Shown one piece after another: positions 1-9,444 of a stretch of 64,000 nt of DNA. The stretch lies in NCBI RefSeq assembly GCF_000226095.1, contig NC_016475.1, positions 2,108,001-2,172,000 on the forward strand, written 5' to 3'. Source of the DNA: Thermothelomyces thermophilus ATCC 42464. Its lineage: Eukaryota; Ascomycota; Sordariomycetes; Sordariales; Chaetomiaceae. How positions within the stretch are numbered: the stretch's first letter is position 1; every line of letters begins with the position of its first letter. Both the position numbers and the translations under genes were made by a program. The notes beneath the pieces are model-generated. The model made no database searches. It saw only the letters and a list, made by a program, of their open reading frames with translations, and was not told where the DNA came from.

Positions 1-689
1 TCGTAAAAGTCAGGTCGGACGACCTGCAACTCTTTCCTCCATTCCGTCCTGGATGCTGAGCGCTGCTATGCTTGGCGGCCCCGCGTGATGCGTGTGTATG
101 ACGGGATCACAAGGCCCAGGCGATGCGCTTTACTCAGTACCTCCGGCCACTCCGCCCCGGCTCCCGTGCGCCCTTCCCGTCAGTGCCGTTGCTTGGCAAC
201 CGAAAGTGCCGAACCTTGTTAGCAGTATCACCGTCTTAGGCAAGTTGCCGCTCGAGGCACGGCGGGTAAGAGCACGTGTCGAGCCGAATTGGGGGTATCT
301 CGCCGGTCGAGGGTACTTTTGCACCGGGTTACCTTCCCTTCTGTGGTTGGGGTCCGAATCCTCCCGTCCATGGTAACGCAACGATACAAGGAAGTGAGAA
401 ACAACACGAGGTGCCCGCAGCACCTTCTGCATGATGCATATCTTTTTGGGCCGGAAAACGTTGCTAATCGTTACTCCATGCGGGGCAGGCGACAGACACG
501 AGGTCCCCTTTTGTGTAGGTAAATTAGTTGGCGTTCGGGTATGCCCCGGCCGGTACTGCGACATATATGCTGTCGGAGCATATCCGCTCAATGATGGGTG
601 ACTGTGCCTGCGCTAGTGGCATGCAGGTATTGGCGTGGTGCGGCGAATAGGTTGCCCAGACTTCACGTCGGCAACACCGGGAGTAACGG
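1..689. other. Intergenic, no gene recognised
   Basis: No reading frame here resembles a known family and I see no tRNA or repeat. It lies 3' of the ERCC1-type gene, which ends at 690 on the minus strand, so the right edge probably holds its 3' UTR. Confidence 0.5.
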
Positions 690-1969
690 TTAACCTTTCT
701 CCCTAAGTTTTGCCAACGCGGCGGCCACACCGTCGCTCAGCTCGTCGTCCTTGCGTGCTGGCGCCGCTGCTGACGAAGACGTGGCAGTGACTGACGGGGT
801 TCGGACAGGCACGGTCGGATCCGGCCGCCCATTCCTCGAAGCAGCCTCGGCGTCCACTCTGCTCTCCGCGACTGCAGCCTCTGTCCCAGCCTCAATCTCA
901 TCCTCCTCTTTCCTTCCGGTCGACCCCTCTCCCAACGCTCCCTTGCCGCTAGCAGCACGCGCCCCAACCCCAGTTCCAACCCCAGCTCCGCCTCTTCTCC
1001 TCCCCGCCTTCTGTACCCGAAACGGCTCCCTCACGGCCCGGCACCAGGCGCGCACCTTCTTCTCGCCCCAGCCGCCGACGACGCCGATCTGCTCGGGGTC
1101 GGCGTTGACGGCGTGGCGGAGGCTGCCGAACGCGCTGACGAGGGCGACGGCGTCGGCCTTGTTGACGTTGCGCGGCACGGTGACGAACTCGACAAGGCGC
1201 TCCGCGTAGCTCGTCGCCTGCTGGCCGCGGATGGCGGCGAAGCCGGCGTGCTCGTACGACTTGTAGAGTTCCAGGTAGCGGGCGGCCTCGGCGGCAGACC
1301 AGGCCAGGATGACGGTCACGTCATTGACCAGGGACGTCTTGGAAAGCTCCCGCAGCGCGTCCTCGTGGTTGGGAATGTCAACGAGCGTGAGCAGGATGCG
1401 CAGGTTGTACTTGCCCCGCAGGTTCCGGATGCGCGTGTAGATGTATTCCGGATGCAGGCGGTGGTACTTGAGGCTGGAGCACGGCAAGGAAGAGATACCT
1501 TAGTAAGTATGGGCTCACAATCGTGGGCGGCTTTGTCTTGGAGTTCAAGACTTGGAAAGAGAGGAAGGGGGGAGAAGGCGGGTTGAGGGGGCAAGGGAGC
1601 AACAGACCTGAGGAACAGAGCGCAGGTGGTCAACCCGAGCCCGTAGTCGGCCGGTATGTCGCTGTATTCCCATGGGACCGACTTCAGGCAGGCTAGCACC
1701 GGGTTGCCCTTCTGCCGCGGCGAGACGAGAATGGTGGATCCAGAACCGCGAGCGGGCAAGGCCTGCGGAGCAGGTTGCACAACCTTGGGCGGGCCTGAGC
1801 CGGAGGAGGTCCGGTTCGCTGGCGGGGCTCGGTCGAGGCGCTGCGGTGTCGGCTGCTGAATCCTCGGGGCGGCCTGTGGTTGCGGTTGTTGAGGCGCTCT
1901 CGAGGGGCCGGCTTGCGTGGCGAGCGCTACAAGCACATCGTAGGCATCACCGTATTCATCGTCGTCCAT
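690..1969 (-). CDS. rad10: ERCC1/Rad10/Swi10 DNA repair endonuclease subunit
   Basis: Non-catalytic partner of the XPF/Rad1 structure-specific endonuclease, which cuts 5' of lesions in nucleotide excision repair and trims flaps in recombination. Two exons, 1608-1969 and 690-1473, with a 134 bp GT/AG intron, give 381 aa. Residues 1-75 are a Pro/Gln-rich leader. The central ERCC1 domain (about 79-220) opens with ILVSPRQKGNP and contains VPWEYSDIPADYGLG, CALFLSLKYHRLHP and ILAWSAAEAARYLE, a close match to vertebrate ERCC1. A tandem helix-hairpin-helix domain follows (about 222-275: NVNKADA, FGSLRHAVNADPEQI, GGWGEKK). The last 100 or so residues are a low-complexity Gly/Ala/Glu/Ser tail not expected in ERCC1, ending in a Lys/Glu-rich stretch. 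The splice joins CALFL to SLKYH exactly where the family is continuous. It is transcribed in the same direction as the unknown gene at 2578-3819, 0.6 kb upstream. Confidence 0.95.
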
Positions 1970-2577
1970 TGTCGTGTCCGGTCTGGCTGATTTCAGTTGG
2001 TTAGGTGATCATGGGCCTGGAAGTTCCGGGGCCATGTGCGCGCGCACTACCGCTTCCAAATTTAAGCGGGCCCAGTTCCCGCAGTGCTGGTCTCCACAGC
2101 TTGGCAGCCGGCAAAGGCCGTCTCCACTCGCTAGTGTACTTCTCCCGGCCGTTGATCGCCGTGCTGACTTCATTGTGGGGTTGCACAACTGCTGCGCACT
2201 CTCCACGGACTCCACGTGCCCCTCAGGTAGGTGGAAGCCGCCCGAGCGCTCCCATAGCGGGGAGAGTGGGAGAAGGAGGAGGAAGAGGGGGGAAGGGAGA
2301 GGGGGGCAAACATTTGAGGTCTTCTCGTTTTGTCCGCAACCAACCAAGGCGACGTCCGTGCCAATGTTTGAGAGACATCGAGAAGTCAAGGAGCTTAGGC
2401 AAGCACAGGCAAAGGATTTGTTGAATCACTGCTATGGGAATCTATCAGAACGCCGGAGCACTCCGCCCAAACCCGAATCCTGGTATCATCGATGCAAACA
2501 GAAAGAAAAAAATACCATGAGGGAAAAGAGAAAGAAGTAACGAAATGGGAGTAAAACCTCCGTAGGCCGATTATTCC
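1970..2577. other. Promoter interval of the ERCC1-type gene
   Basis: About 0.6 kb between the stop of the unknown minus-strand gene and the ERCC1 start. It holds a purine-rich run (about 2258-2310, GGAGAAGGAGGAGGA-like; pyrimidine-rich on the gene's strand), as is common in fungal core promoters. No gene seen. Confidence 0.5.
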
Positions 2578-3819
2578 CTATCTTCTTCCCGCCTGCGCTT
2601 TCGCTTTCTCCGCCATCGCGTCGTGGATGGAGTACAGTGCACGCAGCCACATGTCGAACATGCGCTCCATTGAGCGCGCCTGCTCGTTGCTCGAGCTGAG
2701 CTCGGCCATGTGGTCGCGCAGCCTCTCGTACGCCTCGATCATGACCCAGACTTGCAGCGCCGACATGCCCGCGTCCGGCGCCGACGAGCGGCCGCCCGTG
2801 CAATGTCCAGCGGCCGGCATGGCCGACGACAGCTCGCGCGTGAGCAGGTCTAAGCAGATCTGCAGGCTCACGTTATTCTCCGGGCTCTTCTGCCGGCTCA
2901 GTGGGTGGGCGGCGGCGGCGTCGGCGGCGGCGTGGGGCCATTCGGGTTCGAGCTCGGGCTCCAGCTCAATCTCTGCCTCTGCCTCGGGCTCGCGGTCGTA
3001 GTTGGAATTCGGGGCGGGAGCGGGAACTGGAGAGGGAACGGGTGAGAAGGAGACGGGTTTGAAGTAGACCGTGTCTCCCTTGAATGAGACGAGCGTGCCG
3101 TCTTCCGAGGCCGGGGACGGGTCCGGAAACTCGGCCACCATCCGGGACGGGTCTTCGAATGTGACTTCGTGCGAGAGGAAGCAGCGGCTGCCCGTGCTGT
3201 CGTCGTTGTCTCCGCCAGAAGACAGAGCAGGCTCCCACCCCTCCTCCTCTTTCTCCTCCTCTCCCCCGGAATGGACCGACGCATGCCGGGACTCGAGCAC
3301 GGCTCGGTACTGCTCGGCTATCAAGTCCACACTCGATGTCCTGCTGAGAAAATGGGTAGGTCGTCGGACGTCTTTGGGCGGGCTGACCGAGAGGCCGTGA
3401 TTTGTTGCGTAGCGTTTCATTTTGGCCGTTAAGGAGCTTGCAAAATCCGAACCAAGCGAGGATGAGTGCGGTTGAGGGTTGGTGGGCCTGGTGTAAGTCG
3501 GACTGGGTGCGACGTAGGTCTTTGCTCTCAGGAGCTCTAGAGAGTCTCTTTTTCTGCTGTAGCGCCCCGACCGATAACAAATCGTTTTGCTCTTCCCACA
3601 AGGCGGTATGGGTGGCGGGCGAGGTCGTGTCAAAGACGTCGACTGGCCGTCTATGGCATCGCCAGCCGTGGGCATAAGGATCGGGTTTGAAACACTCGAA
3701 TCGATCCGGCGGGTTGGACTAGTCTGGGGTTTCGGGATACACTTTTGTAGTTTTCTTCGCAGCTTCAGACACCTCAGCGGCGATGCGTCCGGAGAGTTTT
3801 CTGTAACGTTCTGGTCCAT
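2578..3819 (-). CDS. Conserved fungal protein of unknown function
   Basis: Single-exon frame of 413 aa with its own ATG; I do not recognise a named family. The N-terminal two-thirds look disordered and rich in Ser, Pro, Arg and Lys. A motif near residues 80-115 (YRSGRYSRKRDSLELLR, then AKTYVAPSPTYTRPTNP) reads like a short conserved block rather than random sequence. An acidic stretch around 270-300 alternates Glu with Ala, Leu and Pro. The C-terminal 90 residues look ordered and helical: VSLQICLDLLTREL, then MSALQVWVMIEAYERLRDHM and a helix ending MWLRALYSIHDAMAEKAK. No signal peptide or membrane segment. The strong shadow frames on the other strand come from high GC. It sits 0.6 kb upstream of the ERCC1-type gene in the same orientation. 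That it is a real gene is likely; its function is unknown. Confidence 0.75.
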   Translation of the reverse strand: MDQNVTENSPDASPLRCLKLRRKLQKCIPKPQTSPTRRIDSSVSNPILMPTAGDAIDGQSTSLTRPRPPPIPPCGKSKTICYRSGRYSRKRDSLELLRAKTYVAPSPTYTRPTNPQPHSSSLGSDFASSLTAKMKRYATNHGLSVSPPKDVRRPTHFLSRTSSVDLIAEQYRAVLESRHASVHSGGEEEKEEEGWEPALSSGGDNDDSTGSRCFLSHEVTFEDPSRMVAEFPDPSPASEDGTLVSFKGDTVYFKPVSFSPVPSPVPAPAPNSNYDREPEAEAEIELEPELEPEWPHAAADAAAAHPLSRQKSPENNVSLQICLDLLTRELSSAMPAAGHCTGGRSSAPDAGMSALQVWVMIEAYERLRDHMAELSSSNEQARSMERMFDMWLRALYSIHDAMAEKAKAQAGRR

Positions 3820-5761
3820 TGTGTGATAAAGAAGAGAATTGCCTATTCAGGCGATGTGAATGGTGTGGAATACGGCGATGTCTACAACAATAATTAGGCG
3901 CTGGGCAAAAGCGTCAACGTTCCTTATTGACCAATGGTGTGGGACAAAATAGAGTTTAAATCTCTCAAAGCTTGTTAAAGTCCAGGTTCATCATGCCAAC
4001 AAACAAGCCGCTCGAGAACGACGACGTCCCATGAATCTATCTGTGCTCGGGAGCCACACAGGGAGCCACACGCTCCATCGGGGTGACCGGCACTTGGAGG
4101 TCATTGCGGCTCTCCCACCCGCCGGGGGCTGGCCACAGCTGCCGCCGGCCTGCAGTCCTTCTGGAGATGGGCCTGACCTGAATCAGGAAAGAAAGGCAGC
4201 GCCGCGACGACTAGCAAGGGATGACCTGTCAACTGAAAACTGCTCACCTTCTACGAGGCCCAAGCTCAGAAATCAGGCCACAACACCCGGATTTGCCCTG
4301 GTTGCGTCTGAATTTGTGGTAAAATTCTCGATCGTGCCTGTATCGACAAGCACTGACTCGAACCGACATGCGCTGTCCACGCTATTTCCAGGATTAAAGT
4401 TGAAGGGAGCTCAGATGAATGGCTCTGAGCGCTGCAGACTCCAGATAGGAGCAATAACTCCAGTAGGCCACGCGCTGAAGTGGAGGTTACCTTACCTCGC
4501 TGAACACAAAGGAGTCTGAGGCGAGAAGCAAGATGCGAAAGAGGCAACTGCCGCCGTGTCCATGAGGCTCGGGAACAGCCAGGGCAATTAATTGATTGTT
4601 GATCGAGACTACCTTGAGTTCGGGCCATCCGGTCCCAGCTCATGCATTCTCCTTGCAACATTTGCATCGGATCGTGGTGCAGAAACCTGCATGGTGGTCT
4701 CGTGTTGAAAGTGAAAAGTGAAGGGCGACCAATTGTTCCAAACAGGGCAATGCGCGAGTCCGGGACCAAGGAGCAAGATATGGACAGATGAAGTCACTCT
4801 TCACGTAACGGTCACCGGTACGATTGTATGCGGTAATTATCAAAGTAGTTGGCATCGATTTCTATCGCTGAGTGACGTGCACTGAAATAACCAGTAATAC
4901 AGTCAATGGCATTTCGGAAGTGTTCTTCAAATGATATTCTCTAAGTAAACAGTTACACGGAGATCCGTTGAACATCGAGAGCTGTCCGTCAACGATAAAG
5001 ACGTTGCGGTGCGTCATTTTGCCCCCTTTTAACTGCCCCATTGGTTGCAGTGGAGCAGAAATACTAGGGTGCCAATTAATAACTCAGCACTCTGGAGCAC
5101 GCAATGGGAATAGAAAATGAAGGCGTCAAGTAAAGCCTGAATGGAGTAAATACAAGGAATCTACAGTACAATCGAGTTCTGCTTATCTATATGTACTGTA
5201 CGGTACAAGGCAGTTGTTATCTACGGCAGGAGCTTAGACCACTTCTTCGCATTTACGCAGTACACGGAACCCACACCTCGGGCCTCAAGTTTAGTTAACC
5301 CGACACGCCTGCCTAACGACAATGATAGTGGGGGATTCTTGAGGCGGAACTCGTGGCATCCTCGCGGCTAGTGACTGTAGGCGCTACCCAGCAGCGCTTC
5401 CCCAAAGGCCATGATTTATCCATCAATCACAGGCCGTGCCTTTTTCCCGGACAGGGATGGCCTTCAACCCCACTATGCCCCTCATTCCCGGTCTCGGGCC
5501 CACGCCGCTCAGCATCGGGAGCGGATGCCCAGTGTCACGACGCCGACTTGCCATGATGATTACCGGACTCAGAGCGATTCCTCTTAGTGAGGGAAATACT
5601 TGAGGAAGTCAGACACCACCACCACCAACCCCCTTGCTTTTCTCTTCCTCAACCGTCGAGCGACCTCCCCCCTCCCTCCCTCTTCCTCCCACCCTGAACA
5701 CTCCTTCCAACAACCTTCGCATCTTCGCATTTCCCAGACAAGAGTAGGCAGAGCAGCAGCC
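3820..5761. other. Intergenic, promoter of L-galactonate dehydratase at right end
   Basis: About 1.9 kb with no recognisable gene. About 4800-5260 is more AT-rich than the surroundings. Just before the dehydratase start (about 5630-5720) lies a long C/T tract, the usual fungal core-promoter/leader feature, preceded by a (CCA) run at 5615-5628. Confidence 0.5.
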
Positions 5762-7210
5762 ATGGGCGAGATCACCATTACCGGGTGGACAACGCGCGAT
5801 GTTCGGTTTCCCACCTCGCTGGACAAGACGGGCTCCGACGCCATGAACGCGGCGGGCGACTACTCGGCCGCCTACTGCATTCTGGAGACAGATTCCTCCT
5901 ACACGGGGCACGGCATGGTAACGAACCCTTCTCGCTTCCCCTTCTCGTTTTCCTTTCCTGCGCGCGTACAGGCTCTCTTGACGTTCTTGCTCTTTTCTTT
6001 CTGACACTCAGGCCAGACCTTCACCATCGGCCGAGGCAACGACATTGTGTGCGCGGCCATCAACCACGTTGCCGAGCGCATCAAAGGCCGCACGCTCTCG
6101 AGCCTGGTGGCGCACTGGGGCCGGACGTGGCGCCACCTGGTCAACGACAGCCAGCTCCGCTGGATCGGTCCGGAGAAGGGCGTCATCCACCTGGCCCTGG
6201 GCGCCGTTGTCAACGCGCTTTGGGACCTTTGGGCCAAGACGCTCAACAAGCCCGTCTGGCGCATCGTGGCCGACATGACACCCCAACAGTTCGTCGACTG
6301 TATCGACTTCCGCTACATCACCGACGCCATCACGCCCGAAGAAGCCCTCGCCATGCTGACCGAGTCGGAGGCGGGCAAGGCCGAGCGCATCCGCGACGCC
6401 GAGAACAACCGGGCCGTGCCGGCTTACACCACCAGCGCCGGCTGGCTCGGCTACGGTGAGGACAAGATGCGCGCCCTGCTGCAAGACACGCTCGCCAAGG
6501 GGTACCGCCACTTCAAGCTCAAGGTCGGCGGCAACGTCGAGGCCGACCGTCGGCGGCTGACCATCGCGCGCGAAATCATCGGCTACGACCGCGGCAACGT
6601 GCTCATGGTGGACGCCAACCAGGTCTGGTCGGTGCCCGAGGCCATCGAGTACATGAAGCAGCTGGCCGAGTTCCGGCCCTGGTTCATCGAGGAGCCGACG
6701 TCGCCCGACGACGTGCTGGGCCACAAGGCGGTGCGCGAGGCGCTGCGGCCCTACGGCATCGGCGTGGCCACGGGCGAGATGTGCCAGAACCGCGTCGTCT
6801 TCAAGCAGCTGCTCATGGCCGGCGCCATCGACGTGTGCCAGATCGACGCCTGCCGCCTGGGCGGCGTCAACGAGGTCCTCGCCGTCCTGCTCATGGCCAA
6901 GAAGTTCGGCGTCCCCGTCGTGCCGCACTCGGGCGGCGTCGGCCTGCCCGAGTACACCCAGCACCTCAGCACCATCGACTACGTCGTCGTCAGCGGCAAG
7001 CGGTCCGTGCTCGAGTACGTCGACCACCTACATGAGCATTTCCGCCACCCTTCCGTCATCAAGGACGGCTTCTACCAGACGCCGACCGAGCCCGGGTACA
7101 GCGTCGAGATGAAGCCTGAGAGCATGGACCGGTTCGAGTTCCCCGGCGGCGAGGGCAGCTGGTGGAGGAGCGAAGAAGCGAGACCGATATTGGAAGGCGA
7201 GAAGATATAG
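5762..7210 (+). CDS. lgd1: L-galactonate dehydratase (enolase superfamily)
   Basis: Converts L-galactonate to 2-keto-3-deoxy-L-galactonate, the second step of fungal D-galacturonate (pectin) catabolism; cytosolic, Mg-dependent. Exons 5762-5917 and 6017-7210, separated by a 99 bp intron, encode 449 aa, close to the 450 aa I recall for Trichoderma LGD1. Near-identity to that family is evident at TSLDKTGSDAMNAAGDYSAA and RWIGPEKGVIHLALGA. Enolase-superfamily residues are in place: the K219-x-K221 pair (HFKLKVGG), metal ligands D251 (VDANQ), E277 (FIEEP) and E306 (TGEMCQN), and D329 (QIDACRLGG) with H356 (PHSGGVG). The start was chosen because MGEITITGW begins the family's N-terminus and follows a pyrimidine-rich leader. 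No other galacturonate pathway gene is in the window. A fuconate dehydratase activity is possible but less likely given the match. Confidence 0.95.
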
Positions 7211-8014
7211 AGCGGGGTGGGCTTGTTTTCAGTTGTTCCGGGGTTTGCTGATTGCTTGTATCTCCTTTACTTACTCTCGTGAGCATTATAGATATCTAGG
7301 GGTGGGAAAGGCAAAAAGAGACAACCTGTACGGCATCTCAGGTGCAATAATGAGTACCTGCGTACGTGACTCAAACTAGATAACCAAGCGGCCTAATAGG
7401 GGGGCAGTTGGCCTATCAATGTAGTAGGCCAGGAGTCAAAGGGATTGGATCTGTTAACCACGGATCCGAACTCCTTGGCGGTTGATCCGAGAAGCAAACT
7501 ACCGATAGCGCCATTTCTCCTTTGCCCGGAAAGCAGTCTCTCTCGAGCCGGCCGCTCCGTGGATCTCGGCCAAAGAATGAACTCACTACAACAAACAAGT
7601 CCATGGGCAGCTTGCAATGGAAAACACTCCTAACCACCTCTCCCTCGCCTGCCTAGATAGGTGCCTGGAAAAGGAAACAGGAGGTAGGGTTAGGCTCCCT
7701 CATTGGAAATTACGGGCCAATAGAACTGTATTTAAAAAAGCCAGCTGACCTGACCATGATACCGCCTGTTTACTCCGTATATTATATGCAAAGGGGCAAG
7801 TGGAGGCAGTCGCCAGATCACGTTGTAATGCTGCATGACAACCTTATAAGCCACGCGCCTGGCTTTATGTTAAAAATAAACTAAGTATACACCCATCGAA
7901 GCATCAATCAAAAAAAGTGTTTGATGAATCAGAGGCCGGCGCCCTGGAAAATGTTGCTAAATTCACGGTCTCTGAACCCTGGTGCGAGGTTCAGAGGAAA
8001 AAAATTATGCTACC
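7211..8014. other. Intergenic, no gene recognised
   Basis: AT-richer spacer between the dehydratase and the initiator tRNA. It contains one copy of the dispersed word TACTCCGTA at 7771-7779. No supported ORF. Confidence 0.5.
7998..8004 (-). terminator. Pol III terminator of the initiator tRNA gene
   Basis: A run of seven T on the minus strand begins 11 bases beyond the 3' end of the tRNA, as expected for RNA polymerase III termination. Confidence 0.7.
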
Positions 8015-8086
8015 TAGCGGAAACTCGTTTCGATCGAGTGACCTCCGGGTTATGAGCCCGGCGCGCTTCCTCTGCGCCATTCCGCT
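8015..8086 (-). tRNA. Initiator tRNA-Met (CAT)
   Basis: Folds into a full 72 nt cloverleaf on the minus strand without an intron. Acceptor stem AGCGGAA pairs with TTCCGCT, anticodon stem CCGGG with CCCGG around the loop CTCATAA, and T stem ACTCG with CGAGT. It carries the eukaryotic initiator hallmarks: an A1:T72 end pair, three G:C pairs at the base of the anticodon stem, and a T loop ATCGAAA in place of the elongator TTCGANN. It should therefore decode the start AUG rather than internal Met codons. Confidence 0.95.
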
Positions 8087-8585
8087 TTTGTTTCTATTAT
8101 TGGTTGGGAAGACCAGGAAGCTTATATCAACGCAATCTTCACCTGCAAAGGTTAAGATTTCCCACAATACAAAGACGTCAAGGAATCGTGCAAATGCTTC
8201 CCTTTAATATCCAGGGTCCTATTCCTGGTCATCTTTATATTTGCGAATTAACTAAAAGTAAACTAGTTCTGGCATAGGAAAGCATTCAACGTGCGGTCCA
8301 TGCAATGTCGAACCATGTGATTCGTCCTGCATCCGAGCGCTGTGCGGCATCTAAGAGGTACTGCCGCCAAGCCGCGAGTACCCTTGGCACCCTCGGAATA
8401 GAGGGCACACCTGTACTCCGTATCATCTTGGGGGGAGAAGCCAGAAACCCCCATCAGTCCCAGTATCCCTTAAAATCTACCCAATTCCTCATGGACGCCG
8501 AAATATCTGCATCTCTTCAGCGCCAGCATCGGCCTGCCTACACACATGCGGATGCTCCGCACTCGGGCGAATCCCGGCTCAGTCG
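8087..8585. other. Intergenic, no gene recognised
   Basis: Spacer between the initiator tRNA and the 3' end of the deaminase gene. It contains one TACTCCGTA copy at 8414-8422; otherwise nothing seen. Confidence 0.5.
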
Positions 8586-9089
8586 TCACTCCTTGACGTG
8601 ACCAGCAGTGGCGACCTCCAGGATCTCTCTCTCGAAACCCTTGACATGAATGACGGGTATCCCGGCGGCTTCGAGGGTCCGCTTCCCCGTGTTCTCGGCC
8701 ACGAACGTGTCCGGCTCCGTGATGCCCACGTAGACGGCCCGGATCGACCCGGCCAGCCGGAGCACCCTCTCGACGCACGGCAGGTTCCCGCTCAGCCGCT
8801 TCGAGCAGGGCTCGACGGTGGTGTAGAGGGCCAGCTCGGCCGGCAGCACCTCCCCGAGGCTCTCCTCGGGGACCCCGTGCTTCCGGGCCAGCTTCGTGAA
8901 GCAGGTCTGCTCCGCGTGGGTGTTGCCCGGCAGCTCGAGGGTGTAACCTGTCGCGAGGATCTCGTTGGCGGCTGAATCGACCAGGACGGCGCCCACGCGG
9001 TAATTGGTCGGCTTCGGGGGCGACTTTTGCGCTTGCTCGAGGGCGAGCCGCATGTAGCCCTCGTGGTCGCCCGGCGAGATGGCGGTCAT
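8586..9089 (-). CDS. RibD/Rib2-type (DRAP) deaminase, stand-alone
   Basis: Zinc-dependent deaminase of the cytidine/deoxycytidylate fold, 167 aa, one exon. Zn ligands and the catalytic Glu are visible: H58-A-E60 in PGNTHAEQ, then C95 and C105 in EPCSKRLSGNLPC. The wide PC...PC spacing is that of riboflavin-pathway deaminases (RibD, and the C-terminal domain of yeast Rib2), not the PCxxC of cytidine or dCMP deaminases. VGITEPDTFV and the final TAGHVKE also recall the Rib2 deaminase domain. Likely role: deamination of the pyrimidine intermediate after GTP cyclohydrolase II in riboflavin synthesis. The frame stays open upstream through a poly-A stretch, but the Met at 9089 is the first credible start. 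Yeast Rib2 carries a pseudouridine synthase domain in front; none is encoded here. It is divergent from the DnaJ gene across 355 bp. Confidence 0.8.
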   Translation of the reverse strand: MTAISPGDHEGYMRLALEQAQKSPPKPTNYRVGAVLVDSAANEILATGYTLELPGNTHAEQTCFTKLARKHGVPEESLGEVLPAELALYTTVEPCSKRLSGNLPCVERVLRLAGSIRAVYVGITEPDTFVAENTGKRTLEAAGIPVIHVKGFEREILEVATAGHVKE

Positions 9090-9307
9090 ATTTTTTTTTT
9101 TTTTTGGTTCTTTTGCAAGGTCGATATGTACGGACGTACAATGTGGGAAGAGGCAGTTACATATTTGGAAGGTTTGCGCGGGGCCCCAACACTGTATTTC
9201 TGTACGTCCGTACTCCGTATTCAATACCGTAATTAATCAAGGATGGATAGGGTAGGTCCTCTAGCCCCACTTCCGCACCTTAATTGATGCGACGACGCGA
9301 CGACGCG

Positions 9308-9313
9308 ACGCGT
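9308..9313. promoter_or_regulatory. ACGCGT (MCB-like) site
   Basis: An exact ACGCGT hexamer, the core bound by MBF-type factors in yeasts, lies 132 bp upstream of the DNAJC9-type start inside a run of CGACG repeats. A hexamer alone is weak evidence. Confidence 0.3.
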
Positions 9314-9370
9314 TCCGTGTTCCTTCATTGATCCCGAGTCGAGATTCTGCTCGAGCTCGACGCAACGCCT

Positions 9371-9406
9371 TCAACGCCTACCTCAACGCCTACCTCAATG
9401 CCTACC
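9371..9406 (+). repeat. Three tandem 12 bp units in the DnaJ gene leader
   Basis: The unit TCAACGCCTACC occurs three times in a row; the third copy has one change, C to T, which creates an ATG. Confidence 0.85.
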
Positions 9407-9412
9407 TCTTGA
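9398..9412 (+). other. Possible five-codon upstream ORF (MPTS, stop)
   Basis: The ATG made by the third tandem unit opens a four-residue frame that ends 32 bases before the DNAJC9-type start. It would act as a uORF only if transcription begins upstream of it, which the sequence does not show. Confidence 0.3.
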
Positions 9413-9444
9413 TCCCCCCCAAGACACGCAAAACAGCGCCCACA

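Larger units (their letters stand above)
9090..9444. promoter_or_regulatory. Shared divergent promoter of the deaminase and DNAJC9-type genes
   Basis: The two start codons lie 355 bp apart on opposite strands. The interval holds a T15 run next to the deaminase start, a TACTCCGTA word at 9211-9219, CGACG-type repeats at about 9287-9311 and a 12 bp tandem repeat near the DnaJ start. Assignment as a bidirectional promoter is an inference from spacing. Confidence 0.6.

Noticed and set aside
5622-5628. CCACCAA, matching the CCNCCAA galacturonate-response motif of Aspergillus, upstream of L-galactonate dehydratase
   Set aside because: It lies in a (CCA) run where such a match is trivial, and the regulator in sordariomycetes may differ.
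6008-7027. 339-codon frame on the minus strand opposite L-galactonate dehydratase
   Set aside because: Shadow of the conserved plus-strand enzyme; composition (Val/Asp/Gly/His) is typical of an antisense GC-rich frame.
7838-7870. TATAAGCCACGCGCC, reminiscent of the 5S rRNA internal promoter region
   Set aside because: The flanking 5S sequence and secondary structure are absent, so a chance match is likelier than a 5S gene or pseudogene.
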